Source of the DNA: Trissonchulus latispiculum
Taxonomy: Eukaryota; Nematoda; Enoplea; Enoplida; Ironidae
Length of the DNA stretch: 64,000 nucleotides
Direction of reading: 5' to 3'
NCBI GenBank assembly: GCA_030248195.1
Contig: JASAND010005695.1
Span: 55,988 to 119,987, forward strand
Shown here: piece by piece, positions 45,671 to 57,138 of the stretch
Layout of the letters: the number at the start of each line of letters is the position of its first letter
Numbering within the stretch: the first letter of the stretch is position 1
Position numbers and translations under genes: made by a program
Notes under the pieces: generated by a model
What the model was told of the DNA's origin: nothing
What the model saw: the letters and a program-made list of their open reading frames with translations, nothing else
The model's database searches: none

Positions 45671-46574
45671 ACAAGAGTACGTAATAGATAAGAGTGTGAC
45701 TCTGTTATAAGCTGCAGGTACATGTTCTGTTTCGCTAACGGGTGACCCCCCCACAAACGTGTGTGCTCACGTCAAAGGAATTCGCACGTTATCTTAGCGT
45801 TCTAAAGCTCGAAGCAGCAACAAATTAAGGTGCCTTCATAGTCGCGAACGCAGGTGTACGCGCGTCGACGCGCGTCTACGCGCGTCTACAAACGTCAATA
45901 TCATTTTGCGCGCATCAACGCGCGTCGACGTGCGTCGATGCGCGTAAACTGGCATGCTACAAATGGGCGCGTTGACGCGCGTCGTCGCGCGTCGACGCTT
46001 CCAGTGCTAGCATATCACCAGGACGTGATGTCACGTTTGGAGGCGTCGACGCCCGTCGACGCCACCAAATGTGACGTGGCAGTGTAGCGCGTTGACGCGC
46101 GTCAACGCGCGCCAACGCGCGTCTACGCGCGTAGACGCGCGCCTAGAGGCGACAGGGACTATGAAATCACCATTAGACATACACAGGCGTTAGTTTTAAT
46201 AACGTCTGAAGGCGGTCTGAGCTAGAAAGCTGCAAAATATTCATAGAACTCCGCGTGGTCTAAAACAGACCCATAACAAACTTTAACACAATTGATCAAT
46301 TTTTAAGAATTTGTAGTGATTGTGGGAAATCGAGACAAGACCTCTAAACTATTCTATAGTGTGACCACAACATTTTATGCACAAGACCGTTTTTAGAGGA
46401 CACTCCCCAAGAAAAATTCCATATAATTAGCCTATTCGGATCCCGTTCCAATATGTGTGTGAAGGGATCAGTTTGTGGGGGAGAGGGGTAGGCGATAGCG
46501 CGCATAGCATCGTTGGGCTCGCAGCATAGATTGTGATGCTTGTCATACCTACTCTTGTGCATTATATACTCTTA
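45671..46574. mobile_element. TIR element, TCAAGAGTACATAAT family (VI), with nested CGCG element
   Basis: Left end ACAAGAGTACGTAATAGATA and right end ACTCTTGTGCATTATATACT. It is long because another element (45831-46170) is inserted in it. No ORF of its own. Confidence 0.65.
45831..46170. mobile_element. CGCG-rich short TIR element
   Basis: Ends GGTGCCTTCATAGTCGCG and CAGGGACTATGAAATCACC are inverted copies. The 300-bp interior is dense in ACGCGCGT, GTCGACGC and related palindromes, with extreme CpG content against an AT-rich background. A small ORF across it is an artefact of the repeats. Confidence 0.75.
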
Positions 46575-47108
46575 GTATTAGTATGAATATTAGTAGTTTC
46601 TAGCATGAGATTGCATCCTCTTCCTGATAGCATCTAGCGTCGTATGGAATATCAAACTGATACCCTGCTCAAATCAAATGGAGACTGGGCTTATTGCAGG
46701 GAATTTTTGGGGGTGCTCTTTCGGGGAGACAGTCATTTTTTGCATGGGGGGCGAAAAATTTTCTAAATGTTTCTAAAAACATGGTAAAAATAAAAAGTTC
46801 TTTTTAGTGCAAAAATAAATGGATTTAGTGCTTAAACAGGCAAAAAAATCTACTGAACATCTCCGACGAAGCTGGAAAAAGTTTGAAAATTTGGCCTTTT
46901 GAGCGATTTTTTCAGGGCAAAAGTAAATACCAAAAAGGGCATCCGACTTTTTGAGACGGGGAACGATTTTTGGGAGGAAGTGTATTTATGGGGTCTTCCC
47001 CGCTCACTCCACTAGAATAAGCCCAGTGAGATAGCCATAAAAATTTCAATTGGCTACAGGTTTGCTACATTTTTTACTAATAATATTATAATTAACTTTT
47101 TATTTTTC
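46575..47108. other. spacer, no gene seen
   Basis: About 530 bp with runs of G and T (around 46700-46990) and no ORF of note. It would be part of the intron if the exon at 47109 belongs to the coiled-coil gene. Confidence 0.35.
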
Positions 47109-47477
47109 AGAGTGGCCCTAAAGACTCGATTAGAGCATCGTCCTCTCTGCCCCCATGTACACAGAGCAGTTAGAACTGGTTCTTCCGGATAGTTCATTAT
47201 TCAATATCCTTCGACTGCAAAAACAGGATGTCTATGAATTGTTGCCCATCGTGGCTGAGATGGACTTGGCCGCTAAGCATCCCAAATATACGAAAATAAG
47301 TCAGCGGCTAGACATGGCCGCACTATCATTAGATATCAATCAGGAGATATTCCTACCCTGGCTTCCGTCGCGGAGTCCCTTTTGTGGTCGCCCCATAGGA
47401 TGTTCACTTCCTGCCTAGTTGAGAAAATGGTGGCTCGCTTAGATCATGATTTATGCAAACAGATTTTGGCTAAGTAA
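47109..47477 (+). pseudogene. possible 3' exon of the coiled-coil gene, two frameshifts
   Basis: Follows the acceptor TTTTTCAG. Frame 1 reads SGPKDSIRASSSLPP; a second frame from 47155 reads YTEQLELVLPDSSLFNILRL through ISQRLDMAALSLDIN; a third ends IPTLASVAESLLWSPHRMF, then MVARLDHDLCKQILAK and TAA. One-base shifts at a C-run and near 47347 separate them. The protein is not recognised. Confidence 0.4.
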
Positions 47478-48189
47478 GAACCTTTAACAAATCCTTAACT
47501 TTTTAAACTTTGGCCTAAATACTTATCACATAAAGAATCGAACCTCGTGTTAGTGCAAGGTCATACGAAGTTGTTTAGGGCAGCGTGCGGCGTCTGCTCT
47601 CTGAACAACCGGCCTAGCTGAAGTGCAATAAACCTCGAACCCTATCACATTATGCAAACATTGCTTTTCACCAATTCAACCAAGGGACTAATTTATTACA
47701 CGGTTAATTTCGTTAGTCTGCAAGACAGGCTTGGTCTAAGACTTTGTGCTTTTCCATGCTAATTGCAACTAGCATAACACCACATTATTATTTAGCAAAT
47801 TAGTCGTCTTCGTATGCAACGAATTGTAATTAAAATAACCAGATTGGATTTGCCTCAAACTTAGCTGAAGGGCAAATAATATTGAGCACACGTTAGACCG
47901 GCCCGCCTCGTTTATTCAGCTCATTTATTTTAATGCGCTGAATCTTTGATTTAAATTAAATTACAATTATTCATCATCTGCTTTTGTCATTTTACTGTGC
48001 CTGCGCGTCAGCCTTCCATTGCGAATGTTACTGTGGTGAAGAATGTTGTCGCATTGGCGCGGTTACGAGTTGATTTGCAGGCTTGGCAAATCAGTATTCT
48101 TTTCCAGAGGCCCATTCAATTTCACATGAGCGATACGGTTCCGCGTTCGTGGAAAAATTTGTTGAAAACTTCAGTGACACTGAGATGTC

Positions 48190-48385
48190 TAGAAATGATA
48201 CCTTTTCCTTTTGCTGAACTGTGGAGCAGCCAGCTTCAGTGGCAATTTTACCGACTCGATTGTTGGTAAGAGGAAGTATGATGATGATGACGCGACCCCG
48301 GAAAGCTTCAAAAGACTCTGTGCTCGGGTAGAAGAACTGGAACGAACTCTTATTGAGGTACGTTTAAAGCTTGATACTGGGCTAT
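48190..48385 (+). pseudogene. coiled-coil gene remnant, copy 2
   Basis: Near-identical to copy 1 over GKRKYDDD..PESFKRLCARVEELERTL to KLDTGL and TAA, with one codon more of Asp. A one-base loss just upstream of the block breaks the frame from the preceding FVENFSDTEMSRND. The same GAG|GTACGT donor is kept, and the following 300 bp also match copy 1, so the duplication covers about 0.5 kb. Confidence 0.5.
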
Positions 48386-48709
48386 AAAAGAATTTGTCTT
48401 GTGTAATCACTGTTAATTGGAGTAAACTGCCAGATTTTGTTTAAGGTTAGTTTGTTAGATGGTAGTTATCCAGTTTAGTTATTGTTACTTATTTGGAGTA
48501 AACTGCAAGATTTTGTTTAAGATTAGTTTGTTAGGTGCTAGTTTATTTAGTGATTACCACTAAAGCACAAGATTTGACTTGTGGACTAAGCAGTGAACTA
48601 AATTAGTGGGTATATACTGTTGTTGGTATATACTACCGGAGGTATATATCAATAGTGCGGCAGGCAAACATCAAGAGTGCTTCATTGTACGATACGGTAT
48701 TCAAGAGTG

Positions 48710-51450
48710 TATAACTGTACAACACTGTAAGTAGATATGAATCCAATCGAGTCCAGTGGAAGAAAAATCACCCTCCGCATTTTGCGAAAAATGAGGCTGA
48801 GGGCCGGCCAGAAAAGATGGCGGCCAGAATAAAGACTGGTGGTTCGGTATCGGTATGCAATGGAAAGGCCCATCCAAGGTTCGGTTAAGTATAAAACTCT
48901 AGTTCTCGGCACAACTCAGGTATAAGCTTCCTAAACATAACATAACTTTGCTCAATAAGTGCGCAAGCTGAAAATCCCCCCACTTTTTTCTTCCGGTTCT
49001 TAAAAACGCACTACAGTGGAATTCATTCTTCACTCAGTAACAGGACTTGCATACACATACAGCCAGTGCATACATTTGGGAAATTCTCTACAATCCCCCT
49101 CAAAACAAAGAGGTTGGGTCGGGGATTGTTGGGTGATCCAAATGAGTACATCCTTTGGTGTGGCGCTACCTGAGGCCCGTGATATCAAAAATTTAAAAAG
49201 TTTAAGGTTTTTAATATTTTTGAAAACTTTTTGGTCGAATCAATTTGAGATCAGTCCAATCTAAACGATTTGTTTACATAATTAGCTCAAGTAACTTCAT
49301 ATCATAAAATCGTTATGAAAATTGGAACAACCCACAATCCAACACTGTAATAATTATAATACCATAACATTTAGCTATGACGATGCTATTTAAAAGTTTT
49401 ATTCTGCGGTAGATAAACTATTATACAGTACATACATACATATGCACATATATATTTTGTATATGAGTGTATATTCTATATGTGTTCAAATCATAGGCGC
49501 CTATGTTAAAGTCTGAACTTTGAGCAGACTGGCTAAACAAGCCCACCAGAAATGACCGAGAAGACCCGAAAGTAGAGTTGGGGCCAGTTCCAATTTTCAA
49601 AACCGGTTCCGGTTCCGGTTCTAGCTTTCGGTTCCCGATTCCAAGTACAAAATTTTTGTAGTCACATGTTTTGCATTATGTAAGTTGGTAACATGCAATG
49701 CTTATGCAATCAAAATGACAAAGCAATGCTGCAAAATAATTGGGATAAAACGATAATAAACTGGTTTAAACTTCTTTGAAATTTCTGAGATAATGTGTTT
49801 GGCTTACTTTGAATTTGCTTCACTAGAGAATCTGTTACTGTATGCACAGCATACATAAGTTTACTTTTATCTCTACTGCTGTCGAGAAAACTGTTTTATT
49901 AAACGATTGGGAAAAGCTGCAGAGATCGCTTGTAGATAGTTACACTCTAAGCATACATACATACATAGCATGAATTCTGATGACAGTAGCTGTATATTTT
50001 TACCATTTGTAGTGCTCTCAAAAAAACTTGCCACAAAATGTGCAAATTTTGCCAAAAATCAGCATTTTGCACAATTTTCACGTTCTTTTAATAATTTCTC
50101 ACTCGACAGTACCCAAAATTGGTACATAAAGCTATCAATGCCTGCCGGACATTATGGTAAAGGCAAATGCTTTAATGTTGAACTTTCCTGTCCTGTCGGC
50201 TCCTTTGATCTCTTATAGGTCAGAAAAGTCAATTTCTGAAATTTCCAAAATATAGACAAATTGGGTATCATTCGATAGCTAATGATGAGCTGAACAATTT
50301 TTCTAATAGAACTATGTGTCTGAAATGTAGTATTTTCAAGATAAAGCAAGTTGAAGTTTGAGGGCACAGTTAGCTGAAAAAGGTTTAGTTCACTAGTGAA
50401 GATTGCATTGCTAACAACTGACTGGCTATCCTGGAGTTGTTTTAGCACTGAAACATTAGCTAACCAACAATATTAATTTGCCATATTAGTCGACTCCAGA
50501 TTAGCTGCGGTTCTGTCTCCACATGACCGTGGAGGACAAATCACAGAGATTTGAACCAGAATATCTCTTTCACCGTTTGATTTCTCACTCTAATACTTTG
50601 TCTAGTTTTTGAGAACATATGCACCTATATTGTGTATGAAAATGAGCGAAATCCGTGACTATCGATTTTGACCCAAAGCGACGCCCCCCTTAAACACGTA
50701 AACACAGAGTGAGTGAGTGTACCCCTGTTTCGATCAGGTACTAATTTGCGTGAGAGGTCACTAACGTCTGATTTACGGTTGGGTCGTCATTAGAGGACAG
50801 AGCAAAGATTTTCTCGAATAACAGAGAGCATGCTTAGTGGTCTTTCTTTTACCATTACGTACGCTTGATAATTCATAGGAATATGACTCCATGGTCATTG
50901 AAGACTTCCATTTACCGCTCAAACAGAGCCTGCGAATTTATTTGATTAATAATGAGTTCTAATTTTAGATCCACTTCAATTTAAACAGTTATAATGTAGA
51001 AGAAGAAATAAGTGAATGCGAGCATTTTGATTTCAAGTCGCATATAGAAAACCGAACTGGTCACTTCGACTTTAGAAAACTCAATCCATTTTTAATTTCA
51101 AACCATATCGATATGGTAAAATCAAAGTATTAATGGAAACACAGCGAAGTATTTCAGATCATCATTCTTGATAGCTACACTGTAAAAAAATCGACACTTC
51201 CACAGTACCAATATTGCTACTATTGTTCATAATCATGTTGCAATCATTATATCTAATGATTAAAACTACACTCGGCGCTCATTATGAATGTGCGCTCTCT
51301 TTGAAAATTGCAAACTTAAACAAATAAATCACATTTTCAATCTTATATTTAAAAGGAGGACCATGTACAGTAAGCGTGTAAAAGTGGAAACATGTAAGTA
51401 AACTGGTAGTTTTTGCGTCATACTTTAGGTCAGAGTTTCCTCTAGCATTA
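48710..51450. other. repeat-bearing spacer, no gene seen
   Basis: Short repeats only: GGTTCC runs at 49600-49645, a CATACATA/TATATG tract at 49425-49495, and an element end near 50690 related to that at 3950. No ORF over about 100 codons, no recognised motif. It lies downstream of the ionotropic receptor gene. Confidence 0.4.
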
Positions 51451-52737
51451 CTAAGCTATGACATGTGAGTTTCGTTCTTTGCTAAGTGATTCCACGAAGG
51501 AAACAGCCAAGCTGATACAGAATCCAATTGTTAGAACGATCACACAATCTACTATTTGATTCAATTTTATCGGTTTGCCGACTTGAGATGCAGACAATAC
51601 GGGGCTGGTAACATTGAACGAAAGATACCGTTCGTAGATTCGGTGGAAAAAGTCGTCCACAGAGCCACCCTTGAAGGCCATGTCTATGATTTCTTGAAAT
51701 TGTGGATTTTTCCTATAGAAATAGGATCTCAGCGGTCCATAAACGTTTGGTATCATCTTATACGACAGCCGACCTTGACTCTTAACGGCCCAGTGGCGCG
51801 CTACGCCAAGATCTGAGACCAGCAGTGGATGGCGATAATACTGGCTAATATTCCAGAATATGTTCATTGGGGCTTCTTCTTCGGGCTGGCCGCTTTGACC
51901 TATGACTGTCGGAGGATTAATGGCGGCTGCCTTTTGAAATCGTTCAATCAGATCTGAGCCAATACCTCCGTAGTGACCCTCACCGACTTTGTGCGCTTCA
52001 TAGGAAACGAAAAAGGGATACTCATCCCGATAGTAGTCAGTGATTAAAATGTGACAACTTTTGGAAATTAAGCAATCACACAGGTCACTGAGAGTAGCAA
52101 AGGGTTCCGACTTTTCCGACCGTTTGGCCAAATTTATGGACAGTAGATTACTGTAGACTCCCAGTACAAGCAGCAGTGTTAGTAGCCAAAGTGTAGTTAG
52201 TATACGAGTGCTAGTTAGCTGCTGCTTCTGCTGAAGTGGCTGTTCTTTACAACTGTAGTCGGGGTCTAGCCAAACTCTGATCTTTTCATAAATCTGAATT
52301 AAAGTCCAACAAAGTACCGAAGCGGCCAGCAACGTGAACCAAACTTGCCAGTCGAAAACCTTCAGCAGCAGTCCTACTCCCTGTTCGAATGAATCCTCAT
52401 GCATGCTGAGAAAGGTAAATGTTAACTGATTCCCCACAATCGGTCGGGTGAATTGAAATTCGGCCATCTGAGGATCGGTCATATGAGACATCCCCGCCGT
52501 GATGTCTGCCGTACCGTTTCGCATAAGTTTCATATAATCTACGCGGCTGTCAGCCTTCAGCCAAACTACGCTAACGCCCACTGTTCGAAGAATAAAATAC
52601 AAGATCGCCACATCAACTCCCGGGTCATCACAGCGAATACTTGGGAATTTGGTGAAACAAGGATTACAGTAGGGTGGGTTGATCATTCCTACAGCACGTA
52701 GGGTGATAGAAAAGTTAGGATGCAATAATGATGCCAT
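51451..52737 (-). CDS. variant ionotropic (glutamate-like) receptor, intronless
   Basis: 428 residues with the layout of ionotropic receptors lacking a large N-terminal domain. A first ligand-binding lobe (about residues 10-115) includes MINPPYCNPCFTKFPSIRC and NGTADITAGMSHMTD. Then M1 (about 125-145, FDWQVWFTLLAASVLCW), an M3-like segment LLLVLGVYSNLLSINLA (about 185-205), a second lobe (210-385), and a last helix VDCVIVLTIGFCISLAVSF (about 395-415). The SYTANLAAF core of M3 is replaced by VYSNLLSINLA, typical of divergent chemosensory IRs, and no glutamate-binding Arg is obvious. Start ATG lies in AAAATGG. There is no clear signal peptide, so a short upstream exon is possible. Confidence 0.85.
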   Translation of the reverse strand: MASLLHPNFSITLRAVGMINPPYCNPCFTKFPSIRCDDPGVDVAILYFILRTVGVSVVWLKADSRVDYMKLMRNGTADITAGMSHMTDPQMAEFQFTRPIVGNQLTFTFLSMHEDSFEQGVGLLLKVFDWQVWFTLLAASVLCWTLIQIYEKIRVWLDPDYSCKEQPLQQKQQLTSTRILTTLWLLTLLLVLGVYSNLLSINLAKRSEKSEPFATLSDLCDCLISKSCHILITDYYRDEYPFFVSYEAHKVGEGHYGGIGSDLIERFQKAAAINPPTVIGQSGQPEEEAPMNIFWNISQYYRHPLLVSDLGVARHWAVKSQGRLSYKMIPNVYGPLRSYFYRKNPQFQEIIDMAFKGGSVDDFFHRIYERYLSFNVTSPVLSASQVGKPIKLNQIVDCVIVLTIGFCISLAVSFVESLSKERNSHVIA

Positions 52738-53542
52738 TTTGTCCGATCCCTTGAGTTCTAAAAAACCTGAAACTTGCTAGAAATCTTGAGGTTTACAGTT
52801 CACTGCTGTCCAAACATTGGTAGATAAAATTTCGCCAAGTTTCGAAATGTAGGTTAATCCTCAGAGATGGCAAACTATTCCTAAGACTCTTCAACTGCCT
52901 AGAACGATGGAGACAATTTTTAGAGACCTTTTAACTTATTCTAAGTATCTTCTAAGAATATTCTAGGAATCTTCTGCTCTCGCTGAGGAGCTTAATCTGA
53001 CACACGCATTACATAATATATTTTCTGATTTTTACGTTTCACAATAAATAGAACAAGTGACACTAACACACAATATTTGTGATTCACACTTTACCAAGGT
53101 TTATGGGGTGCGGGCTTCCGAGGAAAGTTGGAAGAAGCTTAACAGCAAGAAACAGAAAATAAGGATCCAATTTACTAAAAATTTCATAATTTGGACAAAG
53201 TTAGTTATTTTCTACAGTATCCTCCAAAACAGTTGATTGGTTTGGTAGCTAATCAAAATGTTTTCACATGTCTCTAGGATGCTGTCTGAGGATGAGTCGG
53301 AAGTTCAAAGATTCGGCAAATGTATTCACGAAAACAAAACTATTCTTTAATTTAAACATGCCAACTTACAGTAGTTGTTTGTAAGGGTCTGAACTGGCTG
53401 GAATTTAGTGTTGGAGTTTTGAAAACTTTTCAAGTTGCGTACACCCGATTTGAAACGTTTCTAAACGTTATGCAATCCAGGTCTGTTTCCGCTTAAGGGT
53501 CAAAATCCGTTGTGCTTAGCAGCATTGATCTCTCATTTTGCG

Positions 53543-53869
53543 TTACCTTGAAGCTGTAATAAGCAAGTCTTGCAAGGTTGAAAACATTAATTTGACTGAT
53601 TCAAAGATGTTCGCCTTCCCCGGTAACTGAGTAACGATTGGAACATCTGATATCCCAGCCTGAGCTGAATAAACCAAGCTTGTTGAGTAAACAGAGGATT
53701 GCATTAATAAAATGAAATAAACTGGAACGGTAATATATAGGTTGGAAAAATACTGCCATAAAGTCAGAGTTGGATTTATAATATTGATTAAATTAATATT
53801 TTCTAGAGCAAAAAATGTATATGATTTATATATCTTAATTCGTCTCGGACATATCCTTCGTGGATCCAC
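53543..53869 (-). CDS. hypothetical ORF with a hydrophobic segment
   Basis: 108 open codons with one membrane-like stretch (LYITVPVYFILLMQSSVY). Not recognised. It lies just downstream of the Asp-box gene on the same strand and may be an exon or chance. Confidence 0.2.
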   Translation of the reverse strand: MDPRRICPRRIKIYKSYTFFALENINLINIINPTLTLWQYFSNLYITVPVYFILLMQSSVYSTSLVYSAQAGISDVPIVTQLPGKANIFESVKLMFSTLQDLLITASR

Positions 53870-53947
53870 CTGCTAGAACGCGTTTACCTCATTTTCTTGA
53901 TATTAAGTATGTCTGTGAAATAGGCACACGTATCAAATACGAAGAAT

Positions 53948-55513
53948 CTACACAAAATACTTGTATACTCTGATAGCACTATCCTCACATTCCACGTAAA
54001 TTTTTCCATGTCTGGCGCAAACGTTAGTAACATGAGTGAGACTGGAGTCTTTTAGGTGCCACTTTTGTCCAATCCAATCCGGGCCGTAAATTAAAATTCC
54101 TTCCGACGGAAGGACAGTAATTCGGTTTCCGAATTCGTCCACATCCGCACACCAGGAGCTGGGAGCTGGGCCGGGTGACCGAAGTCGTACAAAATCGCAA
54201 ATTCTGAGACTTTCGATTTTCCGTGAAAAATCCAAATTCACTGAATATAGCCCAGTATCAAGCTCCAGAAGAATTCGAATTTCGCTGTCGGTCCCGGCGA
54301 AAGCTCTAAAATTGAAAACCTTTCGACCCGGAATATCCAGAAAATTTTCGCTCTGGGTCCAGGTTTGGCCAACGTCAACGGATACGTAAATGTAAACCGA
54401 ATTTTCCTTGAGATGTCGTGTCAGCGTCAACAGAAATCCGGTTTCCGTTGCAGCCAACAACCAATCACTTTTGTACGGAAGTTGCCCACTTTCCAAATAC
54501 TGCAAACCCTCATTGTAGATAAAAATTTCTGTATTCTCTCCGGAATAGCACAACATTGAAGGACCGGCAGGGTAGAAACAGAGTTCGCTATCGCCCTTAT
54601 CAATTCGTGCAAATCTTTCGTTATCCTTGATCCGGACTATTTCCAATCCTTTGGCGACGCTTGAGACCAGGAGAAAATCCGGATCCGACAGAGCCAAAAC
54701 TCGACCTCGGAGCTCCAGGGTGCATTCGTAGCCATGAAAAAGCGACTCCCATCGTGCAGAAATTGTGCTCGGCAGCTGCGCGTCAAAGCTCAAGATCTCG
54801 AGCACGATTTCATGCACCTGCACATCACGAATTGTTGTGCAGATGCGCGGCAACAGGCGCAAGGCTTCGATACCGTCCAGGGCCGTGAGGCGCAGCTGCG
54901 TCAAGTCTTGCTGGTTGTAGGCCAGTCTGCGAAAACGATTCGAGCCGAGCCGGGATCGAACGCACGCCTTCACGGTCGGGTTAGACAGGAGATCGCGCAG
55001 ACACTGACGCCAGCGGGCCAGGATTTTCAGCGGCTCGCTGTAATGAATCAGGCCGATGCAGAGCATCATAGCCTGAAGGCAGCGTGCGCGATCGCAAACC
55101 GACAGATTCGCATCGTTAAATGCTGCCGTGACCCGGTCATAGGCCTGGTAGACGTGCTGCAGCGCCTGTTCCGGAATGACCGCCTGGTGAGTCAGCGCAC
55201 CGGCAGCGACCGCTTTGCTGACCGAAGGCAGCCGCGGTGGCGCAGCACTATCGAACGATTCGAAGATGATCAGAAACGCGTGCTTCAGCAGGCTCAGTGC
55301 TGCTTTGAAGTTGCTCTCTGACAGGTTTCGAACGTGCTCGTCGATTAGGTCCAGCTGAGGTCGCAGCGAATTGGCCCGGCCGAACGATTCCGTCGAAATG
55401 TTGCTCAGAGCAGAGCTGCCGCTTTTTTCGGCAATCGCTGAGGTTGCTTTGGCGATGCATTCACCCACCATGCCGAGTCCGGTTGAAATTAGCATATCCA
55501 TGCCGAAGACCAT
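53948..55513 (-). CDS. 521-residue protein: helical N-terminus and Asp-box propeller-like C-terminus
   Basis: One uninterrupted ORF from ATG at 55513. Residues 1-240 are helical, with repeated Ala/Leu patterns (LDLIDEHVRNLSESNFKAAL) and no family I can name. Residues 245-521 are beta-rich with spaced strands. VSVDVGQTWTQ (about residue 378) fits the Asp-box S/T-x-D-x-G-x-T-W found in sialidase and sortilin type propellers; only one clear copy is seen. There is no signal peptide, so it is probably cytosolic. The first half is GC-rich compared with the window and carries a 195-codon antisense ORF, which is a composition shadow. No introns in a region of split genes, so it could be a retrocopy or a member of an expanded intronless family. 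Confidence 0.7.
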   Translation of the reverse strand: MVFGMDMLISTGLGMVGECIAKATSAIAEKSGSSALSNISTESFGRANSLRPQLDLIDEHVRNLSESNFKAALSLLKHAFLIIFESFDSAAPPRLPSVSKAVAAGALTHQAVIPEQALQHVYQAYDRVTAAFNDANLSVCDRARCLQAMMLCIGLIHYSEPLKILARWRQCLRDLLSNPTVKACVRSRLGSNRFRRLAYNQQDLTQLRLTALDGIEALRLLPRICTTIRDVQVHEIVLEILSFDAQLPSTISARWESLFHGYECTLELRGRVLALSDPDFLLVSSVAKGLEIVRIKDNERFARIDKGDSELCFYPAGPSMLCYSGENTEIFIYNEGLQYLESGQLPYKSDWLLAATETGFLLTLTRHLKENSVYIYVSVDVGQTWTQSENFLDIPGRKVFNFRAFAGTDSEIRILLELDTGLYSVNLDFSRKIESLRICDFVRLRSPGPAPSSWCADVDEFGNRITVLPSEGILIYGPDWIGQKWHLKDSSLTHVTNVCARHGKIYVECEDSAIRVYKYFV

Positions 55514-55849
55514 TTAGCATCAATTTTCTGAAGACATAACCTTATAAATGTTTGAGTGATGCTTAAGTTGCTGTGTAGATAACTGAAAGTAAAACACTGC
55601 ACTTGCTTAGCATAAACTTGCACTTTAATTCTAGTTAAATCTCTTGGACTCATCCCTTAGAGATAGTCTTAGTGAATGGCTTGACCAGTCATATGCAGGG
55701 TTATGCTTAAACGTTCAATTTACTACTGATGAACCGAGCGCTCAGAGCCCAAGCGACAAAGCGCTCGAACAGTGAGCGTAGTGTGCCTGATCACCTAAAC
55801 TTAACACACTTAACCTAACTTAAATGAACTGAATAGTTACACATCACCA

Positions 55850-56063
55850 GGGGCCTCTTCAAGAAAGGCTATATAGAGTAGAGTTGAGTGAAAATCAACT
55901 GTTTTATTTCTTTTTAACTCCACTCAAGCTTGAGTTTCCCTGATTTAACTCTTTCATGATAAGGATCGAGTTAATTTACTCTTTAATTTTAACCCTTTAA
56001 TTTACTTTATTTACTTAATAGTTATTTAATTAACTCTACTCTACCTTTTCTCGAAAAGGCCCC
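55850..56063. mobile_element. short TIR element GGGGCCTTTTC..AGAGTAGAGTT
   Basis: Ends GGGGCCTCTTCAAGAAAGG and CTTTTCTCGAAAAGGCCCC are inverted copies, followed inside by AGAGTAGAGTT and AACTCTACTCT. 214 bp, non-coding, about 340 bp upstream of the Asp-box gene. Diverged relatives at about 23260-23400 and 28975-29150. Confidence 0.8.
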
Positions 56064-57138
56064 GAGCAAACAACTAAGTAAACCCTCCCCTCCACTTTTG
56101 CGCCCCGTCGATGCGGGGTGTTGAATGCTACATTTCCGAGGTATCGAATCCATAGAGCAGGGGTCTTACATGGGGCATAGAGCATAAGATACGCAGTGGT
56201 GCTTGTGGTGCTTGCCGTGGTGGTAAGCATGGTAAGCATGGTAAGCAGGTAAGCATGTGGTGCTTGCCACACTCCTATACCGTATTCTGAACTTCAGGTC
56301 ACTTTTAGGCTAACTGTGGAGTTTATGTTAACTTTAGATAGATCTGTCGGAGCAGGATATTTCTGATTCAAGAGTTATTGGGATGTACATTTTTCGTATG
56401 TCTAATCTAATTGCGTACAAATCAGCCTACACTAGAGAAGCCTTATCAAATAAAACTGCCTGCTAACTTAAGCCTAATACGAAGCTAATGTAACACCAGA
56501 ACACTGCACGTGAAACAGAAATAGCATAAAACTACGCTGAATGCAACGCACTCTTATGTAAAGGTTGCGTAACTGTCAATATAACGTGCTTTGTTTGCCC
56601 TTTGTTATCAGTGTAAGCTTTCTGAATCAATCGCGCTAAAATGACATTCTTTTAACAAAGTTTACAGTGCACTGAAAGCATAGCCTTTTTTTTCTGTAAA
56701 ATAAATGGAAATGACGGTGGATAGAATGCTGCTGCTTGAACGGATTGAATGGCAAAGAAAGCCAGTTCAACTTTTGCTGATCCTTTATGTTTGGAATATA
56801 CCTTATGTAGAACCTTTACAGTTGCAATTTTAATACAGTAGTACAGTAATTTTTACTGTAGTTACAACAGAGTGCCAGCAACACACTATTTTTGTGCTGC
56901 AAAATACTAACGACCGGAGCTATCAAGAACTTATTGTGCAGAATGGGAATCAGTGCTAAAGCAGCCGCCTAGCCGCTGGCGTAAAATACCATTTTTCGAT
57001 ACCCAGATTCCATTTTTTCCAAAGTTAATTCCCCCTGAAAAATCCACATTGAAGTGAAGTGAAAAATTCCAAAGTGAAACCATGAGATTCTTTTAAGGAA
57101 ATCAGGTCCTACTGCTAAAGGACAAACTGTTAAATATG
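56064..57138. other. spacer, no gene seen
   Basis: A GGTAAGCAT short tandem run lies at 56205-56265. The rest is AT-rich with no supportable ORF. Confidence 0.35.

Noticed and set aside
45854..46087. 77-codon Arg/Ala-rich ORF
   Set aside because: It is the translation of ACGCGCGT repeats.
54734..55321. 195-codon plus-strand ORF
   Set aside because: It is antisense to the GC-rich first half of the 521-codon gene and has no recognisable features; a composition shadow.
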